DNA of 64,000 nt from Corynebacterium sp. 122RC1 (GTDB lineage: Bacteria > Actinomycetota > Actinomycetes > Mycobacteriales > Mycobacteriaceae). A model generated the notes under the pieces. It made no database searches, was not told the origin of the DNA, and saw nothing but the letters and a program-made list of their open reading frames with translations. Location of the stretch: positions 29,240 through 93,239 of the forward strand of contig NZ_JANIKD010000009.1 of assembly GCF_024580955.1 (NCBI RefSeq). Direction: 5' to 3'. Shown here piece after piece: positions 25,802 through 34,148 of the stretch. The position numbers and the translations under genes are program-made. Within the stretch, counting starts at the first letter, position 1. Every line of letters starts with the position of its first letter.

Positions 25802-26806
25802 ATGGGTACCACGGATACGCCAACGCTGTTTCACACTGTTCGAGTGATCGCCGCCCCGATGGCTGGCGGCCCGAGCACGCCTAAGCTCGTCGCGGCGGTG
25901 GCTCGGGGAGGTGGGTTCGGTTTTCTGGCCTCGGGAAATCAACCCCTCAATGCATTTGCCGCTGATATGGCCGCGCTCGCCGGCACGCCCTTCGGCGTCA
26001 ATCTCTTTGCGCCACAGGTGGCACTTCCACGGACGCAAGACGTTGAGCAAGCCCGCGAACTCCTCAGCAAAGCATTCCCAGGCCAGGAGATCCCAGCGGC
26101 ACCCACCGCGGCGGCCAGCGATTTTCCACAAAAATGGCAGCACATCCTGGAGGCGTTGCGAGGGGACCGGGGGCCGTCGGTAGTAAGTCTCAGCTTTGGT
26201 GCGTTCACCTCGGCCCAAGTAGCGCAGCTCCACGAGCTCGGCGCGCAGGCATGGAACAGCGTGACCAGCGTGGATGAGGCTGAGACCGCTGCACAGGCCG
26301 GAGTGGACGCCCTCATTGTGCAGGGTGTGGAGGCGGGTGGTCATCGCCTGACCTTCGACCCCAAAACACAACCCAACGCCACGCCCGTTGCTGAGCTGGT
26401 CGCCCAAATTGCTCGGCGATGCACGCTTCCGATCATCGCAGCTGGCGGCGTGCGCGGCCCCAGTGACGTTCAAGCGCTGCTCGACTTGCCTGGGGTTATC
26501 GCGGTGCAAACAGGCTCGATGTTCCTGCTGTGCCCCGAGGCCGGCACGAGCGAGGCAAACAGGGCGTTGCTGCGTACCGACGCCGCACAGCGCACCGTAG
26601 CCTCCCGTGGCTTTTCCGGGCGTGTTGCGCGAGGCTTGTGGGCGCCGGAACTGGAGTTTTTGCAAGATGTGCCACCGGTGTACCCGCTGCTGCGGCCAAT
26701 GAGTGCGGCAGTCGGTTCGAGCTATTGCCTGGTGGGCGAGCGCGCAGAGCTGATTCCTGATGGGCTGCCTGCGGCTGAAGTGGTGAGGCTGCTTAGCCCT
26801 CGATGA
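25802..26806 (+). CDS. NAD(P)H-dependent flavin oxidoreductase / nitronate monooxygenase family
   Basis: FMN-dependent TIM-barrel protein of 334 aa of the 2-nitropropane dioxygenase family: APMAGGPSTPKLVAAVARGGGFGFLA (split; key PMAGG and GGFG), VQGVEAGGHR, PIIAAGGVRGPSDV and VQTGSMFLLCPEAG. Members oxidise nitronates or reduce flavin-linked substrates. The ATG lies 8 nt after TATACT with no ribosome site, so the mRNA is probably leaderless. Before insertion of the AbiE cassette this gene would have been the immediate divergent neighbour of pth. It overlaps the convergent FAH gene by 14 nt. Confidence 0.85.
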   Translation: MGTTDTPTLFHTVRVIAAPMAGGPSTPKLVAAVARGGGFGFLASGNQPLNAFAADMAALAGTPFGVNLFAPQVALPRTQDVEQARELLSKAFPGQEIPAAPTAAASDFPQKWQHILEALRGDRGPSVVSLSFGAFTSAQVAQLHELGAQAWNSVTSVDEAETAAQAGVDALIVQGVEAGGHRLTFDPKTQPNATPVAELVAQIARRCTLPIIAAGGVRGPSDVQALLDLPGVIAVQTGSMFLLCPEAGTSEANRALLRTDAAQRTVASRGFSGRVARGLWAPELEFLQDVPPVYPLLRPMSAAVGSSYCLVGERAELIPDGLPAAEVVRLLSPR

Positions 26807-27671
26807 GGGTGGTGTTTTCAATCCACCCCAAGCCTTCGATTGCGCAGCGCACCGCCTGCCCGTGTTGGATGAATCGAGCGGGGTTGCGGGCAAAGCCGAC
26901 GCCGTCGGGAGTGCCTGTGGCAATCACGTCACCTGGCTGCAACGGGTAGATCTGGGATATGAAGCTCACCAAGAATTCCGGGCTAAATACCAGTTGGTCA
27001 GTGGTGGAATCCTGCATGAGCTCCTCATCCCAATGGGCGGTGATCCTGGTGCCTGGGGTGTATTCCTCACGGGTGGTGAGCCACGGGCCGAACCCTGCGG
27101 TGCGGTAGTAGGACTTTCCTTGGTGCCATTGTTGGGTGCGTTTTTGCCAGTCGCGCAGGGTGTAGTCATTGATCACGGCGTATCCGGCAATGTGCTTGGC
27201 TGCCTCCGCTTCACTCACCCGGTGGGCTTTTGAGCCAATGATCACTGCGAGTTCGGACTCGGCATCCAAGGCCTCGGCTGCCTGTTTGGGGATTGTCACC
27301 TGGTCAAAGGGACCCGTGAGCGCTTCCGGGTATTTGATGAACAACGTGGGCACCTCCGGGGTGGGGTGGCCCATCTCCTTGATGTGGTCCGCGTAATTCA
27401 GGCCCACGCAGATGATCTTGCCGGGGTTGGGGATGAGGGCTGCGAGATCACTGGTCGGGAGAGTGATCGTGGCGGTGTCGGCGGTGTTGGCTGTGTTGGC
27501 GGTATCGGCGGCGGTGCCCGCTGCCTGCTCCACGAGCTCCCGCCAGTTTTCCTGTTTGAGGAGCGCACCCAGGTCTTCGGGGTACACCACCTGTGCTGTG
27601 ATGACGCCTTCTTCCAAATTGGCATCCACCACGTTGATGGTCTGCCCAGTTTTCGTTGTTGCAAGCCTCAT
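26793..27671 (-). CDS. fumarylacetoacetate hydrolase family protein
   Basis: Protein of 292 aa with the C-terminal FAH hydrolase domain: IICVGLNYADHIKEMG, the metal ligands in LDAESELAVIIG (E-x-E) and NDYTLRDWQ (Asp), KSYYRTAGFGPWLTT, and IATGTPDGVGFARNP. The N-terminal domain carries a repeated TAxTANTADTA stretch (about 54-66) encoded by GGCGGTGTCGGCGGTGTTGG-type repeats. Family members cleave or isomerise acylpyruvates and catechol-pathway keto acids; substrate unknown here. Possibly monocistronic. Confidence 0.88.
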   Translation of the reverse strand: MRLATTKTGQTINVVDANLEEGVITAQVVYPEDLGALLKQENWRELVEQAAGTAADTANTANTADTATITLPTSDLAALIPNPGKIICVGLNYADHIKEMGHPTPEVPTLFIKYPEALTGPFDQVTIPKQAAEALDAESELAVIIGSKAHRVSEAEAAKHIAGYAVINDYTLRDWQKRTQQWHQGKSYYRTAGFGPWLTTREEYTPGTRITAHWDEELMQDSTTDQLVFSPEFLVSFISQIYPLQPGDVIATGTPDGVGFARNPARFIQHGQAVRCAIEGLGWIENTTLIEG

Positions 27672-27800
27672 AACTACCCAATCTAATGGTTGCGGCGTTG
27701 CCGGGGATGAGAATCAGAAACGGGAAAAGGGGAGGGGCTTGAGGCAGGTGGAAGTGTGGGTTTGTACCCCCTCCGCGCAATTTTATTAGTGCAGCCTCGC

Positions 27801-27819
27801 TAAGGTTGCGCTAACCTAA
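27801..27819. promoter_or_regulatory. DtxR-type iron box overlapping a -10 element
   Basis: TAAGGTTGCGCTAACCTAA agrees with the 19-bp DtxR consensus TTAGGTTAGGCTAACCTAA at 16 positions. It contains TAACCT (27812-27817), a -10 hexamer 8 nt before the ATG at 27826, so bound DtxR would block the promoter. Iron repression of the small gene downstream is inferred. Confidence 0.7.
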
Positions 27820-27825
27820 GTAGCT

Positions 27826-28005
27826 ATGAGTATGGTGAAGCTTCGCGAGCGGGTGGAGCGCGGCAAAGTAAAAAAGAAATGCTGCAAAGACAACCCGCGC
27901 TGCAAGAGTTGCCCCGTTGTGGCGCACCGCTTGAAAAAGCAGGGTGCACTCAAACTTGATGACGCTGCCCTGGCCAAAGCATTCAAAAAAGCGCGGAAGT
28001 GGTAG
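27826..28005 (+). CDS. small basic Cys-rich protein of unknown function
   Basis: A 59-aa protein, very basic (over a quarter Lys+Arg), with four cysteines as CCKDNPRCKSCP near residues 24-35, a likely metal or Fe-S site. The C-terminus ends KAFKKARKW. There is no signal peptide. The ATG lies 8 nt after TAACCT, fitting a leaderless mRNA, and the promoter is covered by a DtxR-like box. No function is recognised; regulation suggests a role in iron limitation. Its stop is 41 nt from the convergent pth gene. Confidence 0.75.
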   Translation: MSMVKLRERVERGKVKKKCCKDNPRCKSCPVVAHRLKKQGALKLDDAALAKAFKKARKW

Positions 28006-28046
28006 CGGGGTGTTTTCGACGCACCTCGATACATCGTGCCCTGCGT

Positions 28047-28595
28047 TCAACCCCGCAGGATTGCCTCCACCGCATCAGCGGCATTGGCACAAATGATGGG
28101 CAATTCCTGTTGTTCCTGCCTGGAAAAGGGTTTGAGCACGAAGGAGGAAACATCCATTCGCCCAGGCGGGCGGCCAATGCCGATGCCTACCTTGTGATAC
28201 TCCTTCGTACCCATAGCCTGCGTGATGGACTTCAACCCCTTGTGGCCGTGGTCGCCACCCCCAAACTTCGCACTGACCTGGCCAAAATCTAGCTCCAGGT
28301 CATCGAACAGCGCCACCACATTGCGGCTGTTGATTTTGAAGAAGTCTGCAAGCGCCTTGGTTGGCCCGCCAGAAAGGTTCATGTATCCCCGGGTGCGGGC
28401 GAGCACCACCGGACGGCCAGCAATGCGCGCCTGAGCAATTTGGGTGTTGGTGCGTTTGTGCACGCTGAGGGCTGCGGGCATGCCGTCGGTACGCTCCAGC
28501 AGCTCCTCCAAGGCATGAATGCCGAGGTTATGCCGCGTTTGCTCATACTTGGGCCCTGGATTGCCCAAGCCGAGAATCAAGAAAGTCTCATCCAC
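28047..28595 (-). CDS. pth: peptidyl-tRNA hydrolase (second copy)
   Basis: Protein of 182 aa with GLGNPGPKYEQTRHNLG (catalytic His), ARTRGYMNLSGGPTKAL, LFDDLELDFGQVSAKFGG and HGHKGLKS. The GTG at 28595 has AAGGTG 6 nt upstream and gives the standard N-terminus; the frame stays open upstream to an ATG at 28643, but that would run through the rplY terminator. It lies downstream of rplY, the usual pth position in actinobacteria, and differs clearly from the copy at 23.1 kb. Confidence 0.88.
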   Translation of the reverse strand: MDETFLILGLGNPGPKYEQTRHNLGIHALEELLERTDGMPAALSVHKRTNTQIAQARIAGRPVVLARTRGYMNLSGGPTKALADFFKINSRNVVALFDDLELDFGQVSAKFGGGDHGHKGLKSITQAMGTKEYHKVGIGIGRPPGRMDVSSFVLKPFSRQEQQELPIICANAADAVEAILRG

Positions 28596-28621
28596 GCTTT
28601 TGCACCTTACCGTGCGCAGCC

Positions 28622-28656
28622 CAACACAAAAAGCGACGCCCAAAAAGGGGCGTCGC
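28622..28656 (-). terminator. rho-independent terminator of rplY
   Basis: Read leftward, GCGACGCCCC, a short T-rich loop, GGGCGTCGC and then TTTTT. It separates rplY from pth. Confidence 0.8.
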
Positions 28657-28711
28657 CTGCAAGAAGTGAGCTGTTTGGCTCAGACTGGCTGAGCCTTGAT
28701 CAGCGTGAGTT

Positions 28712-29350
28712 TTACTCAGCGTCTTCTTCGGTGGACTCAACGTCGGAAGCGTCAGCCTCGTCGTACTCTGCTGCAACCTCTTCAGCGTCGAGGTCCTCAG
28801 CAACCTCTTCGTGGTTCACGGAAGCGATCACGGTCTCTGGGTCAGCAACCAGGGTGGTGTTTGCTGGCATGGTGAGGTCGCCGGCGAGCACCTTGGTGTC
28901 CACGTCTGCGCCCTCAACGGAGTGGGTGAGCTGCTCAGGGATGGAGAGCACGTCAGCCTCAACCAGCACAACGTCAGCATCCTGAACGAGCTGGGCACCT
29001 GCGGCAACCTCGCCCTCAAGAACCACAGGTACCTCAACCTCAACCTTTTCGCCGCGCTTGATGGCGAGCAGGTCAACGTGGTCAGCGTTGAGGGTGATCA
29101 CGTTCTGGTCAACGTGCTTGATCATGGTGAGGTGCTTGTCGCCCTCGATGTCCAGCTCGAGCACGGCGTTGGAGCCGTGGGAACGCAGCAGGGCGTGCAG
29201 CTCGATGCGGGAAACGGAGAAGTGGATTGGTTCGTCAACGTCAGCGCCGTAGATCACGCCTGGAACCTGGCCGGCAACGCGCAGACGGCGAGCAAAGCCC
29301 TTGCCAAACTCGGTGCGAGCTGCAGCAGCAATAGTTGGGTAGGAAGCCAT
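28712..29350 (-). CDS. rplY: 50S ribosomal protein L25 / general stress protein Ctc
   Basis: Protein of 212 aa of the long TL5/CTC type. The N-terminal L25 5S-rRNA-binding domain contains ARTEFGKGFARRLRVAGQVPGVIYG (split; key Gly-Lys-Gly, Arg-Arg-Leu-Arg). A beta-rich C-terminal domain follows, and the protein ends in a Glu/Asp-rich tail. It is flanked by a terminator-like hairpin on each side, so it is probably its own transcription unit. Confidence 0.93.
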   Translation of the reverse strand: MASYPTIAAAARTEFGKGFARRLRVAGQVPGVIYGADVDEPIHFSVSRIELHALLRSHGSNAVLELDIEGDKHLTMIKHVDQNVITLNADHVDLLAIKRGEKVEVEVPVVLEGEVAAGAQLVQDADVVLVEADVLSIPEQLTHSVEGADVDTKVLAGDLTMPANTTLVADPETVIASVNHEEVAEDLDAEEVAAEYDEADASDVESTEEDAE

Positions 29351-29404
29351 GATTGGTTGCTCCTCAAAGTAGTGTTATTGAACAATTTGCTGTCCCAGGC
29401 ACAC

Positions 29405-29453
29405 AAAAAACCTGCGTAGCGCAAGCATGTGTGCTCGCCGAGTCTACGCAGGT
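29405..29453 (-). terminator. hairpin with T tract between the alkD-like gene and rplY
   Basis: Read leftward, ACCTGCGTAG pairs perfectly with CTACGCAGGT across a 24-nt loop and is followed by TTTTTT. It is placed to end the prs / alkD-like transcript. CTCGCCGAG occurs in the loop and again about 82 nt upstream, so a regulated leader is an alternative reading. Confidence 0.65.
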
Positions 29454-29545
29454 CATAATAAGGATTATGGGTAGTACATCGCGTCGATAACGGCTACCTG
29501 CACGCAGGCGCCCTCGCCGAGACTGAACCACCTTAGCACGAAGCA

Positions 29546-30190
29546 TCAGCCCTGTTCAAGATGCTTGAGTGCCTCGCGCCGAGAGAGCCCGGAAAGCTCG
29601 GGGGTGCGCTCCAGAAACTTCATCACCCAATCCGGGTTGGTTTTGGCGTATTCCCGCAGCGCCCACCCAATGGCTTTCCGGATGAAGAACTCCTGATCAG
29701 CGGCGTTGTGCTCGATGATCGCCGCCATCAACTGCGGGTCCGTTTCCGAGCGCATCCCTAATTGGTGCAAGATAGCCGTGCGCCGAATCCACAGGTTTTC
29801 CTCCTTTGCCCAGGCGAGCATCTCCCCCGAGCGTGCATTCGCCCCTACGACTTTCACCAACGCATCCACGGTGTCCCACCAGGAGTGGGTGCAGATGAAA
29901 TAGCGCAGCTCATCGGGCGCCAGCGGGTGCTTGTAGGCACGCAAGATGTCGCAGGCAACATAGTGGTACTCGCGGTAGGGCATTTGCCAAAGCTGGCGGG
30001 TCTGCGCAAGCAGCTCAGGCTTTCCGACGTCCCGCAGTGCCCGCACAATGTGCTTGGTCGCTGCCCGCCGTTGGGTGGTGGCAACCCCCAGGAATGAAAA
30101 CTGGTGCTTGAGATATGCAGATTGCCCCGCTGCACGCACTGGGTCGTGCAACGGGGCGAGTGCCTCTTCGGCGCTGTGCTGGATGTTCAC
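29546..30190 (-). CDS. DNA alkylation repair protein, AlkD-like
   Basis: Protein of 214 aa built of HEAT-like helical repeats: QSAYLKHQFSFLGV, LWQMPYREYHYVACDIL, SWWDTVDALV and WIRRTAILHQL, then FFIRKAIGWALREYAKTNP. These blocks match the AlkD/AlkC-type DNA glycosylases that remove bulky N-alkylated bases without flipping them. The Trp-Trp-Asp (SWWDTVD) holds the catalytic Asp region. It lies 24 nt after the prs stop and likely shares its transcript. Confidence 0.85.
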   Translation of the reverse strand: MNIQHSAEEALAPLHDPVRAAGQSAYLKHQFSFLGVATTQRRAATKHIVRALRDVGKPELLAQTRQLWQMPYREYHYVACDILRAYKHPLAPDELRYFICTHSWWDTVDALVKVVGANARSGEMLAWAKEENLWIRRTAILHQLGMRSETDPQLMAAIIEHNAADQEFFIRKAIGWALREYAKTNPDWVMKFLERTPELSGLSRREALKHLEQG

Positions 30191-30214
30191 AGGCTACGCG
30201 GTGTTAGCGGAAGG

Positions 30215-31195
30215 CTATGCCTGGCCCTCAAAGAGGTCCGTCACGGAGCCGTTTTCAAAGATCTCATGGATGGTCTTTGCCAACAGTGGGGCGATGGAGA
30301 GCACCGTGAGGTTTTCCCAACCCTCGGTGGATTGAGGCAGCGTGTCGGTGGTGATCACTTCCTTGGCGCCGCACTGGGAGAGGCGCTCGCGGGCGGGATC
30401 AGAGAACACGCCGTGGGTGCAGGCGATGATCACGTCTTCGGCACCCGCATCTCGCAGCACCCCAACGGCGCCGGCGATGGTGCCGCCGGTATCAATCATG
30501 TCGTCCAGCAGCACGGCGGTCTTGCCAGATACGTCGCCAACCACGCGGTTTGCCACCACCTGGTTGGCAACGTCGGTGGAGCGAGTCTTGTGGACGAAGG
30601 CCAGTGGGGCATCGCCCAGGGTGTTTGCCCACTTCTCGGCAACCTTCACGCGGCCTGCGTCTGGGGAGACCACCACGATGTTGTCCAGGGAGTAGTTCTC
30701 CTTGATGTAATCCGTGAGGATCGGCATCGCGTGCATGTGGTCCACCGGGCCGTCGAAGAAGCCCTGGATCTGGTCCGTGTGCAGGTCTACTGCCACGATG
30801 CGGTCGGCACCGGCGGTGCGCAGCAGGTCAGCTACCAGGCGGGCGGAGATTGGTTCGCGGCCGCGGTGCTTCTTGTCCTGACGAGCGTATGGGTAGAAAG
30901 GAAGGATTGCGGTGATGCGCTTTGCGGAGCCACGCTTGAGGGCATCAATCATGATGAGCTGCTCCATCAGCCACTTGTTCAGCGGCTGTGCGTGGGACTG
31001 AATCACAAAGGCATCGCAACCACGCACGGACTCTTCAAAGCGGACAAAGATCTCGCCGTTTGCAAAGTCACGCGCGGTAGTTGGGGTGAGTTCAACACCG
31101 AGTTCGCGGGCAACAGCCTCGCCGAGCTCTGGGTGTGCACGACCAGAGAACAACATGAGGTTCTTTTGGTTCTCGGTCCAGTTGTGCGAAGACAT
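30215..31195 (-). CDS. prs: ribose-phosphate pyrophosphokinase
   Basis: Protein of 326 aa that makes PRPP from ribose-5-phosphate and ATP. Motifs: LFSGRAHPELGEAVA, ATP loop FPYARQDKKHRGREPISARL (key Arg-Gln-Asp), metal-binding DLHTDQIQGFF, the flexible catalytic loop with VVVSPDAGRVK and FVHKTR, and the PRPP loop AVLLDDMIDTGGTI. The ATG at 31195 (MSSHNWTENQK) gives the normal length. It is 7 nt downstream of glmU, forming the glmU-prs operon typical of actinobacteria. Confidence 0.96.
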   Translation of the reverse strand: MSSHNWTENQKNLMLFSGRAHPELGEAVARELGVELTPTTARDFANGEIFVRFEESVRGCDAFVIQSHAQPLNKWLMEQLIMIDALKRGSAKRITAILPFYPYARQDKKHRGREPISARLVADLLRTAGADRIVAVDLHTDQIQGFFDGPVDHMHAMPILTDYIKENYSLDNIVVVSPDAGRVKVAEKWANTLGDAPLAFVHKTRSTDVANQVVANRVVGDVSGKTAVLLDDMIDTGGTIAGAVGVLRDAGAEDVIIACTHGVFSDPARERLSQCGAKEVITTDTLPQSTEGWENLTVLSIAPLLAKTIHEIFENGSVTDLFEGQA

Positions 31196-31202
31196 GTTTC
31201 GC

Positions 31203-32735
31203 TTAACCTTCCTGATGGGGGTCTTCTGGGTTTGCTTCTCGGTTTTGGGCTGCCTCAGCGGCCAACGCGGCAGGAGTACCTGGGCGCTTGCGCTGCACCC
31301 AGCCCTCAATGTTGCGTTGCTTTCCGCCGGAGACCACGAGCGCTCCCGGGGGAACGTCGTCTTTGATAACTGTACCCGCTCCGGAGTACGCGCCGTCGCC
31401 AATTGTCACGGGGGCAATGAACATGGTGTCCGATCCGGTGCGGACATGGGAGCCCACGGTGGTGCGGTGCTTGTTCACGCCGTCGTAATTCACAAACACG
31501 CTGGAGGCGCCGATGTTGGATTCCTCACCCACGGTTGCATCGCCAATGTAGGTGAGGTGAGGCACCTTGGAGCCGCGGCCGATCTGGGCGTTTTTCGCCT
31601 CCACAAAGCCACCCAACTTGCCGTGATCCCCGAGTTCAGTGCCTGGGCGGATGTAGGTGTAGGGGCCAACTTCGGCGTGTGCGCCGATCAGAGAATTAAG
31701 GCCGTGGGTTCGGATCACGCTTGCGCCTTCACCCACCACCATGTTGTTCAAGGTGGTGTCCGGGCCAACAACGGCGCCATCGCCAATCACGGTCTTGCCC
31801 AAGAGCTGGGTGTTGGGGTGAATTACCACGTCTTGCCCCACCTGCACGTTCACGTCGATCCAGGTGGTTGCAGGGTCGATTACGGTCGCCCCGCCGAGCA
31901 TCACAGCTTCTACCAGACGGCGGTTCAGCGCTGCGCCTGCTTCCGCGAGCTGCACTCGATCATTCACACCTGCCAACTCGGCGGCGTCGGCAGCGCGATA
32001 GGCGCGCACGGGGTGGCCGTCGTTCCTGGAAATCCCCAGAACATCGGTGAGGTACAGCTCGCCTTGGGCGTTGTTGGAGTCGAGCTTTGCCAGGCTGGTG
32101 CGTAGGATCTCAGCGTCAAAGGCGAACACGCCGGAGTTGACCTCTTGGATGGCCAGGGTTTTCGCGTCGCCGTCTTTTTGCTCAACGATGGCGGTAACTT
32201 CCCCCTCCTGGTTGCGCACGATGCGCCCGTACCCCGTGGGGTCCTCAAGGCGCATGGTCAGCACGGTTACGGCGGTGGGTACCTGGTTGTGGGCCTCTAC
32301 CAGTGCGCGCAGCGTTTCCGGGCGCAACAGTGGAACGTCGCCGTTGGTCACCACCACGGTCCCGCGGAAATCTCCCAGGGCCTCCATAGCGCATTGCACA
32401 GCGTGCCCGGTGCCCAGTTGTTCCTCCTGCACGGCGGTGGCAATGCGGGTTGGGGAACCTGCCTCTGCAAGCTCTGCCGCCACCGCCTCCACAGCCGGGG
32501 CAACCTGGTCACGGCGATGCCCAATCACCGCCACCACATGCTCCGGGACGATCCCGGCTGCGGCGTGCAGGCTATGTGAAAGCAGCGTGCGCCCGCCGAT
32601 AGAGTGCAAGGTCTTTTGCAACTGGGACTTCATGCGCGTGCCCGCCCCCGCAGCAAGCACAATCACTGCGGTTGGATGGGCGTCACTGAGCAGGTTGGGG
32701 GCAGCGTGGTCCTCAGATGGGGTAGCGGTGCTCAC
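31203..32735 (-). CDS. glmU: bifunctional UDP-N-acetylglucosamine pyrophosphorylase / glucosamine-1-phosphate acetyltransferase
   Basis: Protein of 510 aa. The N-terminal uridylyltransferase has [12 protein letters not shown] near residue 27. A left-handed beta-helix of hexapeptide repeats follows (for example [36 protein letters not shown] and [17 protein letters not shown]), with the acetyltransferase site. It provides UDP-GlcNAc for cell wall synthesis. The start is GTG; it overlaps the stop of the MFS gene by 4 nt. Confidence 0.96.
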   Translation of the reverse strand: MSTATPSEDHAAPNLLSDAHPTAVIVLAAGAGTRMKSQLQKTLHSIGGRTLLSHSLHAAAGIVPEHVVAVIGHRRDQVAPAVEAVAAELAEAGSPTRIATAVQEEQLGTGHAVQCAMEALGDFRGTVVVTNGDVPLLRPETLRALVEAHNQVPTAVTVLTMRLEDPTGYGRIVRNQEGEVTAIVEQKDGDAKTLAIQEVNSGVFAFDAEILRTSLAKLDSNNAQGELYLTDVLGISRNDGHPVRAYRAADAAELAGVNDRVQLAEAGAALNRRLVEAVMLGGATVIDPATTWIDVNVQVGQDVVIHPNTQLLGKTVIGDGAVVGPDTTLNNMVVGEGASVIRTHGLNSLIGAHAEVGPYTYIRPGTELGDHGKLGGFVEAKNAQIGRGSKVPHLTYIGDATVGEESNIGASSVFVNYDGVNKHRTTVGSHVRTGSDTMFIAPVTIGDGAYSGAGTVIKDDVPPGALVVSGGKQRNIEGWVQRKRPGTPAALAAEAAQNREANPEDPHQEG

Positions 32736-34120
32736 TGGTCTCGTTCTCCTGAATGTGCGACATCTTCTCTGCCAGCCGATGCTACCTTCCCCGCATAAGA
32801 ACGCTTCTCAGACACGTCCACCATCCCGCGCGCGGCCACAGCACCCGCAATCCCAAGCAGCGCAAGAAACACAATTGCCACCACGCTGCCGGCCAGGGAG
32901 AGCACCGCAGTGATAGCACCCGTGCCGAGCAACACCAACCCCATCAAGGTATTCGCATTGGCAACATATTTTGTGCGCTGATCACCCGTTGCCATATCCA
33001 CCACATACGTTTTCCGCGCCACCCGAATACCGGCGTGGATCAGCAAAATCAGGAAGTAGGCGGTTGGGATGAGCCACGAAAGTAGGTGCTGCGGTGCAAG
33101 AAGCGCTGCCGACGCCACCACGAGCAACACTAACGATGCGGCCAATGAACCTGCTGCCATCACTGCCTTCGCCGAGCGGTCTGCCAGCGCGCCTGACACC
33201 CTACCGGCAAGGAATCCGGCCGCCCCCTGGAGAGCCAAAAACGCTCCCACCGATCCAAAGTTCGTGCCAAACTCCGCTGAGCCTTCTGTGTGCTCCGCCG
33301 CGAGCGTGACCAAAAACGCTGAGGAAAGTGCCGTGACCAGCAAGAGGGAACGTACAATGACGAACCTGCGAAACCTCGCGTCCTCGCGCACCATCCGGAA
33401 ACACTCCCGCAGCCACTCACCTCTGGCCTGGAAGGAAGCGTTGGTTTCCTGTTTGGTCTCCTGAGGCGGAACTGGTTCTTTGATGCCGGAGAACACCCAG
33501 GCGGCGAGCACCCAGGCCAACGCAGAGCAGAAGATCAGCAACGCCAAGATCCACGGTGGGGCGTGCTCCCCAACGAACACCAGGCACACACCAACTGCAA
33601 TAGACACCACCCCACCTAGAGAAGTGGCAACGCCTTGAAGTTTGCCGCGGGAGCCCTTCTTTTTAATGCGCGCCTGCATGTCTTTGCCTGTAATGGAACA
33701 AGCTGCGCGGCCAAGAGAAAGCGTGGCCAACAGCACCACCACTGCAAAGCCAAGGGCACTGCCACGCAGCAGCAAGGTGGCAGCGGCAATTCCGGCAGCG
33801 CTGGCCGCCTGGATGAGCGAGCCAACCACCCAAATATTGCGCCGGTAGGGCTTAGACATCACCCACGGGGCAAGTGGTGCCTGCGGCAACATTGAGCCCG
33901 ATTCCCTGATGGGAACCAACAAGGCGCTAAACAGCGCAGGCGTACCCGCAGCCGCAAGAATCCACGGCAGCACTGACTTGGCGGCGGTGATGTTGTCACC
34001 AACATTTTGCAGTGCGTTGGACCACACGAACCGCTGCGCGTTGCCCGACGTTTCGCCCGACGTCTCGCCCGACGTCTCGGAGCCTTCATGTGCGCCCGCT
34101 GGAGGGGAGGTTTCTGACAT
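32732..34120 (-). CDS. MFS-type membrane transporter
   Basis: Protein of 462 aa with about 12 hydrophobic segments. The fold is that of a major facilitator, with [21 protein letters not shown] in the first cytoplasmic loop and [17 protein letters not shown] matching the repeated loop motif. The N-terminus has a Ser-Gly-Glu-Thr tandem repeat ([14 protein letters not shown]). The substrate cannot be assigned. TAGACT 7 nt before the ATG suggests a leaderless mRNA. It overlaps glmU by 4 nt, so the operon may be MFS-glmU-prs-alkD-like. Confidence 0.8.
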   Translation of the reverse strand: MSETSPPAGAHEGSETSGETSGETSGNAQRFVWSNALQNVGDNITAAKSVLPWILAAAGTPALFSALLVPIRESGSMLPQAPLAPWVMSKPYRRNIWVVGSLIQAASAAGIAAATLLLRGSALGFAVVVLLATLSLGRAACSITGKDMQARIKKKGSRGKLQGVATSLGGVVSIAVGVCLVFVGEHAPPWILALLIFCSALAWVLAAWVFSGIKEPVPPQETKQETNASFQARGEWLRECFRMVREDARFRRFVIVRSLLLVTALSSAFLVTLAAEHTEGSAEFGTNFGSVGAFLALQGAAGFLAGRVSGALADRSAKAVMAAGSLAASLVLLVVASAALLAPQHLLSWLIPTAYFLILLIHAGIRVARKTYVVDMATGDQRTKYVANANTLMGLVLLGTGAITAVLSLAGSVVAIVFLALLGIAGAVAARGMVDVSEKRSYAGKVASAGREDVAHSGERDQ

Positions 34121-34148
34121 ATCTCACAGTCTAGGGTGGCGCCGGGAC

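Noticed and set aside
34030..34090. Tandem GACGTCTCGCCC repeats as a regulatory repeat
   Set aside because: They lie inside the MFS coding region and code for the Ser-Gly-Glu-Thr repeats at its N-terminus; simple slippage explains them.
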